NCBI RefSeq assembly: GCF_001949145.1
Contig: NW_019091380.1
Location: 177,144-213,875 of the forward strand
DNA length: 36,732 bases
Direction: 5' to 3'
DNA from: Acanthaster planci
Taxonomy: Eukaryota > Echinodermata > Asteroidea > Valvatida > Acanthasteridae
Every line of letters begins with the position of its first letter. Positions within the stretch are counted from its first letter, which is position 1. A model generated the notes under the pieces. It was not told where the DNA came from, made no database searches, and saw only the letters and a list, made by a program, of their open reading frames with translations. Made by a program: the position numbers and the translations under genes. Shown in pieces: positions 20,476-30,690 of the stretch.

Positions 20476-21456
20476 ATGGAAGCCACAACCAATGCAGACA
20501 TCAACACCACCTCCAACTCTACAGCGGAGGAAACCCAGTATGCTACTGGATCAACACCATTTGCAATTGTTGTCAAGATTTTGATTGTACTAGCCATCAC
20601 TCCAAACCTCCTCTTGAATCCACTGATGCTTTTTACCTTACGACGAGTCACCAGCATCCAGCCAACTACCAAAATCTTCATGGCTTCTCTCACCCTCTCC
20701 GATCTTAGTAACAGTGTATGTTGGATCCTTAGCTCAACGGAATTGTTTGCTGGAACTTGGTTGCTGGGTGATTTTCTTTGTGCAACGAATAATGTGATCC
20801 AGTACATATCTAACGGAATGAGTCTTTACTCACTTGCCCTTCTGACTGTAGATCGTTACATTGCTATTTCCTTTCCTCTGAGGTACCCTGTGATGATGAC
20901 TGTGTTCAGATCAAAGATCATTGTAGTCAGCATATGGGCAGTAATCAGTATATTGTCTATTGTGGTATTTGGGATTTATGATCCCATTTATCCCCTACAA
21001 GTTGGGCCAAAAACATATTTCTGTTTAAGAAAAACATCTAACTGGAAAACCTATTTAATTTTTGTGTTTATCTTACTTCCATTGTTTGCCATATTCATCC
21101 TGTATGCACACATCACCCTGATAGCTCGCAATCAAGCCAGACGCATTGCTGCTGAAAACCAAGCAGGCAATGAGCAGAGAATAAACACCAGATCAACCAC
21201 CACCATCATCATCATAACAGGGACTGTATTCATCACCTGGATTCCTACACTCATCAGGGTAGTAATAACTAAACAAAATGAACGGAACATCTATGAAACG
21301 TACTTGACCGTAATGTTCACTCAGGCTCTGTTGCTGTCAACTGGCTGGCTGAATGTTGTTATTTACTACCTGAGGAACAGGGATCTTCGCCAGGCATTGT
21401 GTAGTTTGCTACATTTTGACTTGTGCCAAATCTTCACACAAAGATTCCATCTGTAG
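20476..21456 (+). CDS. Class A rhodopsin-like GPCR, intact (receptor 3)
   Basis: A single-exon receptor of 326 residues. Glycosylation sites are N10 (NTT) and N14 (NST). Landmarks are N48 (1.50), D76 (2.50), W95, C102 (3.25) with C183 in loop 2, DRY at 126-128, W154, P202 and Y210 in TM5, TWIP with W255, and N293-VVIY in place of NPxxY. Position 3.32 is Gln109. Loop 3 is three residues shorter than in receptor 1. The tail (LLHFDLCQIF, ending QRFHL) differs from the LLSDW tails of receptors 1 and 2. The ATG lies in a good context (gccATGG). The pseudogene at 6057-6560 is its closest relative in the window, and the relic at 16886 shares its N-terminus. The likely role is a membrane receptor of unknown ligand. 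Confidence 0.93.
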   Translation: MEATTNADINTTSNSTAEETQYATGSTPFAIVVKILIVLAITPNLLLNPLMLFTLRRVTSIQPTTKIFMASLTLSDLSNSVCWILSSTELFAGTWLLGDFLCATNNVIQYISNGMSLYSLALLTVDRYIAISFPLRYPVMMTVFRSKIIVVSIWAVISILSIVVFGIYDPIYPLQVGPKTYFCLRKTSNWKTYLIFVFILLPLFAIFILYAHITLIARNQARRIAAENQAGNEQRINTRSTTTIIIITGTVFITWIPTLIRVVITKQNERNIYETYLTVMFTQALLLSTGWLNVVIYYLRNRDLRQALCSLLHFDLCQIFTQRFHL

Positions 21457-22071
21457 TGTCCACGGGGCTCAAATTCAACACCGAAGAAAGTCAAATCATT
21501 GTAGACAAGAATGACGGAGGAAGTTACATGTATAAGTTTTTGTAGATTCCCATACAATTAATATTAATTTATGTTTATGTACGTACATGGGAATTCATAA
21601 ATTCGAAGCGAATGCGAAGAAAAAGGAGATTCTGCTCAAATTTCAGATGATGCAGAATTCACATGTGATTATTTCCATGAGCTTTGCCAAACAACCCTGT
21701 TTTCAAAACGTAGATTATATACATATAGTCGGACAAAACAAAACAACAAAGATGAGAACACTGAAGTTTGACGTCATTTTAAACTAGCAAGTGTAGTGCA
21801 AATGAATGGAGTACGCGCATGTGTTGCTTCACCCGCTGGTTCTCCCGCTAATACCTTTGTGAGTGTGATGTATTCACTTCGATACTCTATAGGAAGCTAC
21901 ATGTACATGAAGTCTGGCTCTGTTTTAATGTCACCATACCAACAGCAAAAGTTGTACCACAAGTTTCCCCATTGTAACTCCTGAAAGTATCATGATTTCG
22001 TTTTATGAACTTCACAACCTTTTGAAGACTTCGGATGAAAATAAAAATAGCTTCTCTTTATAGCCTCTGAC
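21457..22071. other. Region after receptor 3
   Basis: The first 60 to 70 bases after the stop still align with the pseudogene downstream flank (6493-6550). AATAAA at 22040 could be a poly(A) signal. Small open frames here have no known domain. Confidence 0.4.
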
Positions 22072-22806
22072 TGCTTAAGTTCAATGCAGGGAAATGTAAA
22101 ACAATGCACTTGGGAAGGAATAATCCAGAAGTAGAGTAGACTACTACATGGACGGAGTGAAACTGGAAACCATTGATCAGGAAAAAGATTTAGGAGTGTT
22201 TATCACCAACAACTGCATGTCAAATGTCCAATGTACTAAAGCAGCACAGAAAGCAATGTAGGGTTCAAGAGTGATCAAAAGATTGTTTAAGCATTTCAAC
22301 AAGGATAGTTTTGCAGTACTTTACAAGACATACATAAGACCTCACCTGGAATGTAGCATACAAGCCTGGAACCCATCATTAAAGAAAGATATTGCAACAC
22401 TTAGTAAGGTCCAAAGACGAGAAATTAAGTTGGTACCGTATCTGAACTAAGACATCTTAGCTACACTGAGAGACTGGAAGAATTAAACTTGTACCGCCTG
22501 GAGTGACACAGGACAAGGGGAGACCTCATCAAAACTTACAAGATCCTACACGGATTTGAGAGAACGGGTCAGAAAAGATTCTTCCAGTTGGCCTCTACAA
22601 ACACAAGAGGCCACAGTCTCAAACTCTACAAACCACGGCTCAACAAGGCACTAAAATGTAGGCAGGAATTTCTTCTCTCACAAAGGGGCATCAATGATTG
22701 GAATAGTCTCCCACCCTACATTACAAACGCCAAAAATACCAACTCCTTTAAGATTGAGCTTGACAAGCACTGGAAAGAAATAGGGTTTATAAAGGTCAGG
22801 TCCTAA
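22072..22806 (+). pseudogene. LINE reverse transcriptase tail (CR1/jockey-like), decayed
   Basis: Translated pieces in order give FNAGKCKTMHLGRNNP, then EKDLGVFITNNC, then VLYKTYIRPHLECS and AWNPSLKKDI, then VQRREIKLVP, and finally THRGHSLKLYKPR-like and INDWNSLPPYI words (the last in the open frame 22588-22806). This is the thumb and C-terminal part of a CR1/jockey-type RT. Internal stops (near 22135, 22260 and 22450) and frame changes break it, and the catalytic YxDD region is absent, which fits usual 5-prime truncation. It lies between receptor 3 and the second R1 copy and helps explain why that interval is longer than the matching one at 6.5-7.1 kb. Confidence 0.88.
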
Positions 22807-23119
22807 TTACTCCCATTAAACTGTAGGTGTAAGCTTCAATGAAAATACTGATCTTGTACTGTAAGGCAGAAGCGGCTGAGTGACTTGTGGTTATAGTTTA
22901 CCACATGCAGCAATGACAGTCATATTTTCTTAATAGGTTTATACATGTAATTTACATGTCCTGCTTGATAAGTACACTTTACTGCCTGATGTCCATGACT
23001 TGTAATAAAGATCACACTGTTTTTGGTGTTTTGGGCACACATTTTCTGGACGAAACATGTTTTCTGGATGCAACGATACATCCATTTTAATACAAGCTTT
23101 ATGATTCACACTCTTACTT
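22807..23119. other. Non-coding stretch
   Basis: It may include the LINE 3-prime tail after 22806. I see nothing else. Confidence 0.35.
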
Positions 23120-23123
23120 TTAA

Positions 23124-23703
23124 CCACTTCCTGCCAGGGTGCCCGGTTTCGGACACCATATGTTTACACGCAGAGCCGGGGTGCCCGGTTTAGGACAAAG
23201 AGCTGGTTTGGGTAACAAAAGACTGTACTCGGAACAAAGGACCTGCTGCTGGGAATCGCCATCATTTTCGACTTCCATTATTCGAAGGTAATCCAACACT
23301 GTTTTGAATGTTCAGTATACCACTGTTTTGGGCATAGCACACCCGCGGATTAGCACCATGGACAAAAGTGCCCCAGGGCCCCACTGATGAGCAACACAGC
23401 ACCACTGCTCGCTTTTCCAGCCGCGTATGAAAAGATGCTACTGGCATTCACTGGAACAAAGGAAATTACGCAACATCTCACAATTCTGGGTTCTCTTTTA
23501 CAGGGCTGCAGGCCTGGGCTGAATACTTGGGCGTCAATAAAGGTTGCCTGTCAGATTAGAGTAGCCACCAGACATTTGTTAGTGTGGGTGTAAACGCCCA
23601 GTAAATGAAAACATGAATTTTTGAAGAAGTTTGAAAAAGGAACATCTTAAAAAAGTCCCGTCATCTCGTCCCGCTCAACAAAAATCCACCCGGCAGGTAG
23701 TGG
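23124..23703. mobile_element. piggyBac-like non-autonomous element with TTAA flanks
   Basis: TTAA at 23120-23123 is followed by ccacttcctgccagggtg. At the other end cacccggcaggtagtgg is followed by TTAA at 23704-23707. The two ends are inverted repeats of about 17 bases with one substitution and one gap, and the TTAA duplication is the signature of piggyBac insertion. The 580-base interior has no transposase; the open frames at 23387-23593 and 23262-23447 show no DDE domain. A gtgcccggttt(c/a)ggaca word occurs twice near the left end (23139 and 23180). Confidence 0.75.
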
Positions 23704-23707
23704 TTAA

Positions 23708-24863
23708 CACCCAAGTTACTTTCGATTCTGTTTTGTGTTTAAGGCTTTTAATTTACTGGGAATTAGTAACAAGTTGTAGCATGTGGGTATCATGGTACAG
23801 ACTAAACTGCCCCTCCTGTTTTCCCTTGTGTCCTTGTACATGTATCTCAATGAAATGAAGATTCAAGTTTTATTCAGTCTCAAATCTATTGCCAATATTG
23901 GAGGTATATTGGAGGTGTATGGCTGCATACATTGTAATTAACCCCCGTTACAAGGCTCTTTTCATTTGCAATAACAAGAGTCAGCTGCATTGCCTTGGCA
24001 ACCATGGTAGACCTATCTGTCCACTGTTTTCTCATGCCCCAGTCCTCTCAATATTGAACAGATTTTTGTTAGTGCTGTCTGAGTTAACCACACATACATA
24101 AGATTTTGTTGGCATGAGCCACAAATCCAAACCGCTCCTCCAGCCACGGATGCTCTCATACACTACCGGTACCTCTCATCGCATTTTTTCAAAACCGCTA
24201 ATAGGTCATTTGAAACACTAACTTGCATCTTCAAATTTATACAAATGATTATTTGGGGACAATTAGGCAGACTGTGAACATTTTGCAGGCATATTAGTTG
24301 CCTACCAGTGCGAATTAAATGGAGTCATAATCATTTAAACACTTCAACTGTGTCCTATCTACCAGATTTCAATCCCTTCATCCACCATAAATAATCAGTA
24401 TGTTGGCTGCATCAACAGTATACAACTTCTTATTTGTGTACACCATAACAGACTGATTGGGCCCCCTACAGTATGTCATGTGGCCTATATGTCCTGAGCT
24501 AAAGTGCACAGTCCTGAGCTGAAGAAACACAGATGGCACTAAGTTTTCCAACCGGATTTTTGCATGTGTTCAGCATGCATGCGAAGACCATATAATCCAG
24601 ACTAAATTCACTGTGCATACTCAGCCTGCTCCGCATCAAACACGCATAAACTCGTGCCCCTATGCGGTGCTTGCCTATCAAACGACTGCCAATTACATTT
24701 AAAAACATGCTCTCTTTTGTTCCTGCTCGGAGTGGATAGAGTACCAAATGGTAACATCATTTTGACCCAGGAAGAGTGGTGCTCACGAAAGGAGTAAACA
24801 CGTTCTTGTCCTAATGCCTTTTACACATGTACATGTAACTGTGTGCATGTGGTATTCACTTGG
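23708..24863. other. Non-coding stretch
   Basis: No gene found. The open frames at 23631, 23889 and 24499 have no domain. A short ttggaggt(a/g)ta duplication lies near 23900. Confidence 0.4.
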
Positions 24864-25099
24864 GTACCCTTATAGTGGGTGTTGAAAATCAACACTCATG
24901 GTATCCTCCCATAGCAAACTGCAGTTTAATTGTTATTTAACAAAATTTAAGCCAAGTTTCGGTACAGCACTCAGCACACCAGTGGTCGTTTGAGTTCTGT
25001 ACCAACCATCAGCTTTATTTCTGGTAACTAATACTTCTGATACGCTTTGCTACGGGAGATTGCCACGTTTGTTCATGATTGATACCCACTATAGGTTAC
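24864..25099. mobile_element. Inverted-repeat element carrying R1 ends
   Basis: The left end (24871-24918: tatagtgggtgttg, then tcctcccatagcaaact) and the right end (about 25045-25095: ttgctacgggagattgcc, then gatacccactata) are inverted copies of the same 45 to 50 bases. The interval of about 236 bases could be a MITE, or two R1 copies in opposite orientation that landed next to each other. Confidence 0.6.
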
Positions 25100-25383
25100 G
25101 AGACTTACATGTATTAGGGGCACTATTGGAACTTATGTCAAAGGTCAAACAGCCCACAAAGCAGCTAAACTTTTCTTGAACGTCACAGTCACGCAGACAT
25201 CCCAAAGTTGTCGTCATCGGCATTTTAGACTGAGGATTCTGTAAAAGCGCTTGGTGAAAATGTGATAGTTCAATTTGTAAAAACATAATGGTTTGTGGTC
25301 TTTTCTTGCACTTGTTTCAAACTTGTGCTGCACATATTTTAGTATACTAGCTGGTTTTCAATTGTTGACATTTTGAAGGAATT
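25058..25383 (+). repeat. Interspersed repeat R1, copy 2
   Basis: The block aligns with 7127-7463 over its whole length with scattered substitutions and small gaps, ending gacattttgaaggaa in both. Confidence 0.75.
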
Positions 25384-25983
25384 TAATGATGCTCACAACT
25401 GCCAACTACAGGACCAGATATCTGAGCTAAGACACTCACTTTCATTTTGTGATTATGTTTTTGTCACCAGTTCCAAATCTCCTCAAAGATTAGGGTGTCA
25501 TTCATTTACTTCCTGTTAATTATTAGGTGGCTAAGATTTATAGGGTGTTCATATCTGTCAAAAGTGCTGATGTACCGGTAAAAGGCTAATTATTCAACTC
25601 TGATCAAGATGGAGGTTGAGTACGGCCATTAATGCTCTAGACATCAGTCATGACTACCCTCATTTCATCAGACATTGTGATTTCACTTAATGCTGTTCAC
25701 TTCATGAAATAACAACCCCAACAAATCACGATTTATAAATACCTTGGACAGTTTTTCTGATCCTATTGGTCGAAATACAGAATGTGACCGTGTATTAACA
25801 TTTGATAATGCCTGCTGAGAAGTTATAATGTCTGCTATGTAAATCACGCGCTAGCACATGGATATGAGACAGTTTAATCAGATCTGAGTGATTGATCAGG
25901 AGTCTGTGTGCACGTCATGCGCCATGCGCATCAGGTTCATTAGAGGGGATTCTATTGGACAATACTCAAAAAGAATATACCAT
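25384..25983. other. Non-coding stretch
   Basis: I see no gene, RNA or repeat that I can name. Confidence 0.4.
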
Positions 25984-26171
25984 AAAATGGATGGGGGTGT
26001 TCAGGAAAATGAAAAAAAGATTTTGAAACAAAACATGGGAAATCCATCATATGCTGACTTCTTTTGACTCTCTGAATAAAATGGACGGGGGTGTTCAGGA
26101 AAATGAAAGAAAAATTTTGAAACAAAACATGGGAAATCCATCATATGCTGACTTCTTTTGAATCTCTGAAT
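25984..26171. repeat. Two-copy 94-bp tandem duplication
   Basis: Two adjacent 94-base units (25984-26077, 26078-26171), each beginning aaaatgga(t/c)gggggtgttc, differ at only a few positions. The high identity points to a recent duplication. The open frames across it on the minus strand repeat the same peptide and are artefacts. Confidence 0.9.
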
Positions 26172-26190
26172 AAAAAAGGTATTTATGAAT

Positions 26191-26350
26191 GGGAATGAAT
26201 ATGTGCTTCGCCGGTCTGAAACTAACATTTAAGATCTTGTTCAGGAGAACGAACGCTAACAATGCCCTCATCTGCGGCTCTGGCATTAGCCGTGTCCATT
26301 CTCCTGAACCGGTCTGAAATGCACAACCAGCCAAGCACATATTTATTCCC
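26191..26350. mobile_element. Hairpin element with nested inverted repeats
   Basis: Outer arms gggaatgaatatgtgctt (26191-26208) and aagcacatatttattccc (26333-26350) pair at 17 of 18 positions. An inner pair, ttcaggagaa and ttctcctgaa, is perfect, and further inward gctaacaatgcc pairs with ggcattagc. A word ccggtctgaaa is repeated directly on both sides. It is probably a MITE; a structured RNA is an alternative. Confidence 0.7.
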
Positions 26351-27408
26351 TTGTTAACAAAGGGCCACCATTTTGCAGAACATGTCTTAATTTCTGGTGG
26401 CCTATGTGAAGTTTACGAAATGATGGACGGATGAATTGATTTTGCAATAATTTGTGATCTTACAGCACTAGGAACTGGTGAAAGAAAATTAAATCATTAT
26501 GAAACTAAATTTGTTAGAAAACCCTTACCTTCAAAACTCTTGGACGTTCCAGCACACCGGAACAAGATATCAGTATCTCACAGCTGACTTAGCTTCGTAA
26601 AGTTGCAACTGGTATCTTGGTCAGTACCATTTATGGTCTAGATTCCTACATTGTAGGCTACATGACCAGCATCAGGCTGTGTACAATATTTCCTACAACT
26701 ATTCCTAACTTCCAATGAGATGAAGTCTTCAGCTGTCATCATATTTTGAGTCCATATCCCTACAAAGATAAACAACAAAAGACCAGGACATACAAGTAAA
26801 TGACTGGTCTGCAATGAATTATCTTTAAGAATTTCACCAAGTCACCATTTCTATAGACTACAGCCATTTCTTGTGTCAGTACAAAATTAAGTAGCATCAT
26901 TTGGTCCAACTAATTCATTGAAAATAAGAGTTGTAATTAATGAACAAGTGTACGTCTTCACAACTCAGTACCAAAATTGGTCAGAATTTAAAATTTTCTA
27001 GCAAACAAATAAAACGCCCACCAAAAATAAACGTTCAATCCTTCGGTTTCATAAAGGGAAAAAACCTTCCCAGGCTGAGTGAATAAACATAACTGACAAA
27101 AGCAAAAAACAATTAAATCATGTGTATCGAATGCAAAATATCAGAGCAATGAAAACAACATTTAAACTCTGGAGCATCTTGTGGAAACATAGTCCGAGTA
27201 ACATGAACTCTGCAAATCGCCTCTTGTAATGTTTGGACATGGTCAGGTAATTTATAATGTCCTTGTTACACAGACTAGTCAAAACTATGTCACAGCGAGA
27301 GTGTAAAATGAACTAAACAGTGATCTGCCATGATAAAATTTAAGTACCCTAAAACACAAATTGCCTATGTTTAGTATAATACATGTGCACGCATATCAAA
27401 CAGTCAGG
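26351..27408. other. AT-rich non-coding stretch
   Basis: No feature that I can support. Confidence 0.4.
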
Positions 27409-27835
27409 GATTGTAAATTCGGGGCCCCATTCCTACATCATTACATGGTATAATAGAAGGGAGACTAGACCTACATGTACATATCGTAGTCTTTTTAACT
27501 TTTGGATTCAATTGGTAGACTATAGATGACTTTGACATCATGCTCAATAACTGTAGGAGTGATGTTGTGAAAAGGGGGCAGAGTTTTTGGTTTTGAGGGA
27601 TATTATGAGGAGAAATTTTGAATGTTTTAACACATGAAACGCGGAGTATTCAAATTTGCATTGCTGGTTTATAAGTAAGAAGTTGAGTCACATTTTCTCT
27701 TTATTCCAGTTTCCAGAAAATAGGGTCAGCGTAATAAAGAGAGCGTTACCTTTGGTTTAGGGGGGACTGACCAGTTTTACAAGATTAAAATGACAAGAAA
27801 TAGGGTCCCCATCCCCGATACAATCAGATAGTCAG
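27409..27835 (+). repeat. Interspersed repeat R2, plus copy
   Basis: It aligns with the reverse complement of 30306-30690 over about 400 bases. Shared words include gacatcatgctcaataact, tgttttaacacatga, and caagattaaaatgaca. It has no coding capacity. It is a probable non-autonomous transposon family. Confidence 0.8.
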
Positions 27836-28100
27836 GTAACTTAGTGGTGGGCCAACTGCCTCAGTTATTCCTAAATCCAGCGCTCCGGTAATGTCAATTC
27901 ACAATTGTACACAACAAAATTTGCATTTTCATGTAGGCCTATACACAATATACACAATTGTATAAGCAGCTGGGCGCAGAAGAGAAAAAAATAATACGGC
28001 CTTGAAAATTGACACATATTTACATCATTTTCAAGGTGAAATTCGTTCCTTAGTTCGCTTTCTTCCAGCTGGCGAAAACCTCACGCTGCATGCTAAAAAT
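27836..28100. other. Non-coding stretch
   Basis: Nothing identifiable. Confidence 0.35.
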
Positions 28101-28760
28101 TGAATGCTGACAGTGTTTAACGCCCTCTCGCGGTATAGGGTTATTGCGTGCGCGCACTTCGTCTCCGCTTAATTACTGCTGCGCCTGATTTGGCCTGACT
28201 TTGAAGTTATTATATTAATTATTTGAATTACGTACCAGCAACGTATATTTCGAAACATAACACTGCTAGCCTAAAAGATGGGAATACTAATTTCACAGAC
28301 AAAGCTTGAGAAGCCGGTGGGCATACGCCAAGAATCCCCAGTACTACGCCGATCGATGATGTGCTGTCGATAGATGATGTCGCCAGTCTGTTAGTGAGAA
28401 ACGATATGATGCAATAAAATCGACCCCAAAATTGTCTGCTCTTAAATGATGATATTATTCGGGCATTTGGCATAATTAATTGGACGGTGTGTATAGTCCT
28501 GAAAAGTCATTCAGCCAATGACGAAACGAGGTCGCGTTTGTGCACGTGTACGTGTACGTGTGTGCCCGGCCCGTGCCCAAAAAATTCCCCGAAACTTTTG
28601 TCCAATCAGCGTAAAGATATTTCTACGCATGGGCAGTACGCAGCGCTTGAAGGGTAGTCCGTATGACTGCTGCACTAGTCTTGGCGATGCAGCACGTACC
28701 AGACAAGAGTGCATAACGGTGGATAACATTCAAAAAGTAACATTTGTTTTATTTTCGTAT
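28101..28760. promoter_or_regulatory. CpG-richer patch, possible promoter
   Basis: CpG-containing words are denser here than in the flanks (gcgtgcgcgcac at 28146, then acgtgtacgtgtacgtg near 28545). A CCAAT box (gtccaatcagcg) lies near 28600. This is what an invertebrate promoter may look like, but I find no convincing exon next to it. The 96-residue plus-strand frame at 28518-28808 starts with a CACGTG-repeat-derived Arg-Val run and has no known domain. Confidence 0.25.
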
Positions 28761-30305
28761 CCGCTGGACTTTTTTATCCGTGGGCTTTTTTTCCTGTACA
28801 ACTTATGATATTTTAATGACCGAGTAGATAACCCAAAGATCTTTTCTATAGTGGCCACTTGCAGTCTTACATTAGCGTTATTAGGCGTTCATGTGTTTGC
28901 AAAACTCACTGAGTTTACCACCAGAAGAATACATGCATAATAAACTCAAACAGTAAAAGTGAAACACTTAAGAAAGGTAGAGAAAACAAATAGTACAAAG
29001 AAAGCCATGAACAATTTACATCGGTAGTTCAGATGATTGTACTTCTGAAATACTTTGGATGAAGCTGTCTCTATTTGGCATTTCTTTGGACAAAGTACTT
29101 TTTTGCAATGCTTCACAGATGAATGGAAGAGTCCACTTATTTTGTTTGTTTTGTTTGTTTTTGTTTTGTTTTTTTTTATGGGAAGTTTAAAGATAGAACA
29201 TATGCTCAGGAAAATTATACAGCAGGCAGTTGAAATATTGACGCACTCGATTAAATCTTCAGATTTTTCTTTCCACCTAAATGAGCTGCAGTTTCACTTA
29301 CCGGGTCATTTTCAGGGCAGTAGGATAAAGTACTTGCAGGGTACGGAAAGCCATTAGGTGTCAAGCTACATCGTTGAAACGTCAAGTGGTAAGCCTAACT
29401 CTGAAAAAAAAAATGGCACAAGCTTAGAGCTGTTGGATAGTCTCCCAAATATTTATTCTAAAGTAATCAGCATAAAATACAAATGTTTGTTGCCTCCATC
29501 GATATAATTATACACCCGATATACAAATATATACATGTATATGTACTCGTGTTTTGTCAAGAACGCATGTCATCAGCCATCGATTCAAAGAAGTTGTACA
29601 TTATTCAGAGTATATATGCAAATTAGAGATTTGCCCAGGATTTAAAAATTGCTGATTGGCTGCACCAGGTGGGAATATGAACTCCATCATTGTGGCGGTC
29701 TTGCATACGCTTAACAGAACAATCAGTAATTGTTTGTTGGAATGTGGGGTTCTTGCCGACTCCGTACTGCCTTACCGTGTACATGGTGCATGCTGGAAGC
29801 GGCTCTCGAGTAAAAAAAAATGGCGGTGTTGCACGAATATCTTCAAAAAACATGACTGTATTTTCTTCACAACCGACTGAAGCGGGGTCCTAATTTACTC
29901 CTCCAACATACGCAGAAAGTCTTGAAGAAATGAGGTAGGTGTTGCAAACTTGTGGACTACTTAGTTTAGTCAATTTAGGAGTAGCAGTGTTGGATTGTTG
30001 TGGTAAGTTGGAGACAAGTTGGAGACGGAAACTGATTAATGCCATGCTAGGCCTATTTTCCAGACGAGGCCTGTACTGTTTTAAATAAGGCCAATCGGTC
30101 ATACTTTCACATTTATTACCTTTTTTCCTTCCAATTATAGATCAAGAAGAGAGTTAAGTTGTAAAATTGAAAAGTGCATGGCAACAGTGCATCTGCGTGT
30201 GAATTTTTGCAGCAACAGGGAGAAGCAAGATGAGACGAAATGGAGGGATTCCCGATAACTTCTGGGAAAAAAAGGTTAGCTTTGAGGACGACTCACACAC
30301 GGATA
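28761..30305. other. Non-coding stretch with TTTG tract
   Basis: A (TTTTG/TTTG) microsatellite lies at 29139-29177. Near 29640-29935 a gattggctg (inverted CCAAT) box, an aaaatggcgg word (YY1-like) and a donor-like gag|gtaggt occur in order, which could mark a promoter and first exon. No downstream exon is convincing. Confidence 0.35.
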
Positions 30306-30690
30306 CTGGGTATTGCATGCTTGGGGCCCCCCATTTTTTTGTCATTTTAATCTTGAAAACTGGTAAGTCCCCTAAAAAACAAAGGCAAAACTCCTTTTAT
30401 TGTGCTGCCCCTACTTTTGGGAAATATCAAATCGTAAATTGTGAGAAAATGAAACTTTCTTACTGATAAACTAGCCACGCAAATTTGAATCCACCATGTG
30501 TCATGTGTTAAAACACTCACAGTTTCCCCCGCATAAAAATTCCCTCAAAACTCAAAACCCTGCCCTTTTTTGAGATCAACCCTAAAGTTATTGAGCATGA
30601 TGTCACAATCATCTACCAAGGTCAATTCAAAAGTTAAAATGTAGCTCTCTTTCCTACTATAGGAACAGGGTTCCCACATTTACAAACCCC
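30306..30690 (-). repeat. Interspersed repeat R2, minus copy
   Basis: This is the inverse partner of 27409-27835, with the two copies about 2.5 kb apart. It covers the strong donor-like ctggtaagtcccc near 30360, so that site belongs to the repeat and should not be used to build a gene. Confidence 0.8.

Noticed and set aside
26001-26340. Minus-strand frames with a repeated peptide (YDGFPMFCFK)
   Set aside because: The repeat comes from the 94-base tandem duplication. Nothing else supports a protein.
30230-30466. Possible coding exon starting MRRNGG with a strong donor at about 30360
   Set aside because: The donor and most of the frame lie in the R2 repeat, which also occurs inverted at 27409-27835. 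The peptide has no known domain.
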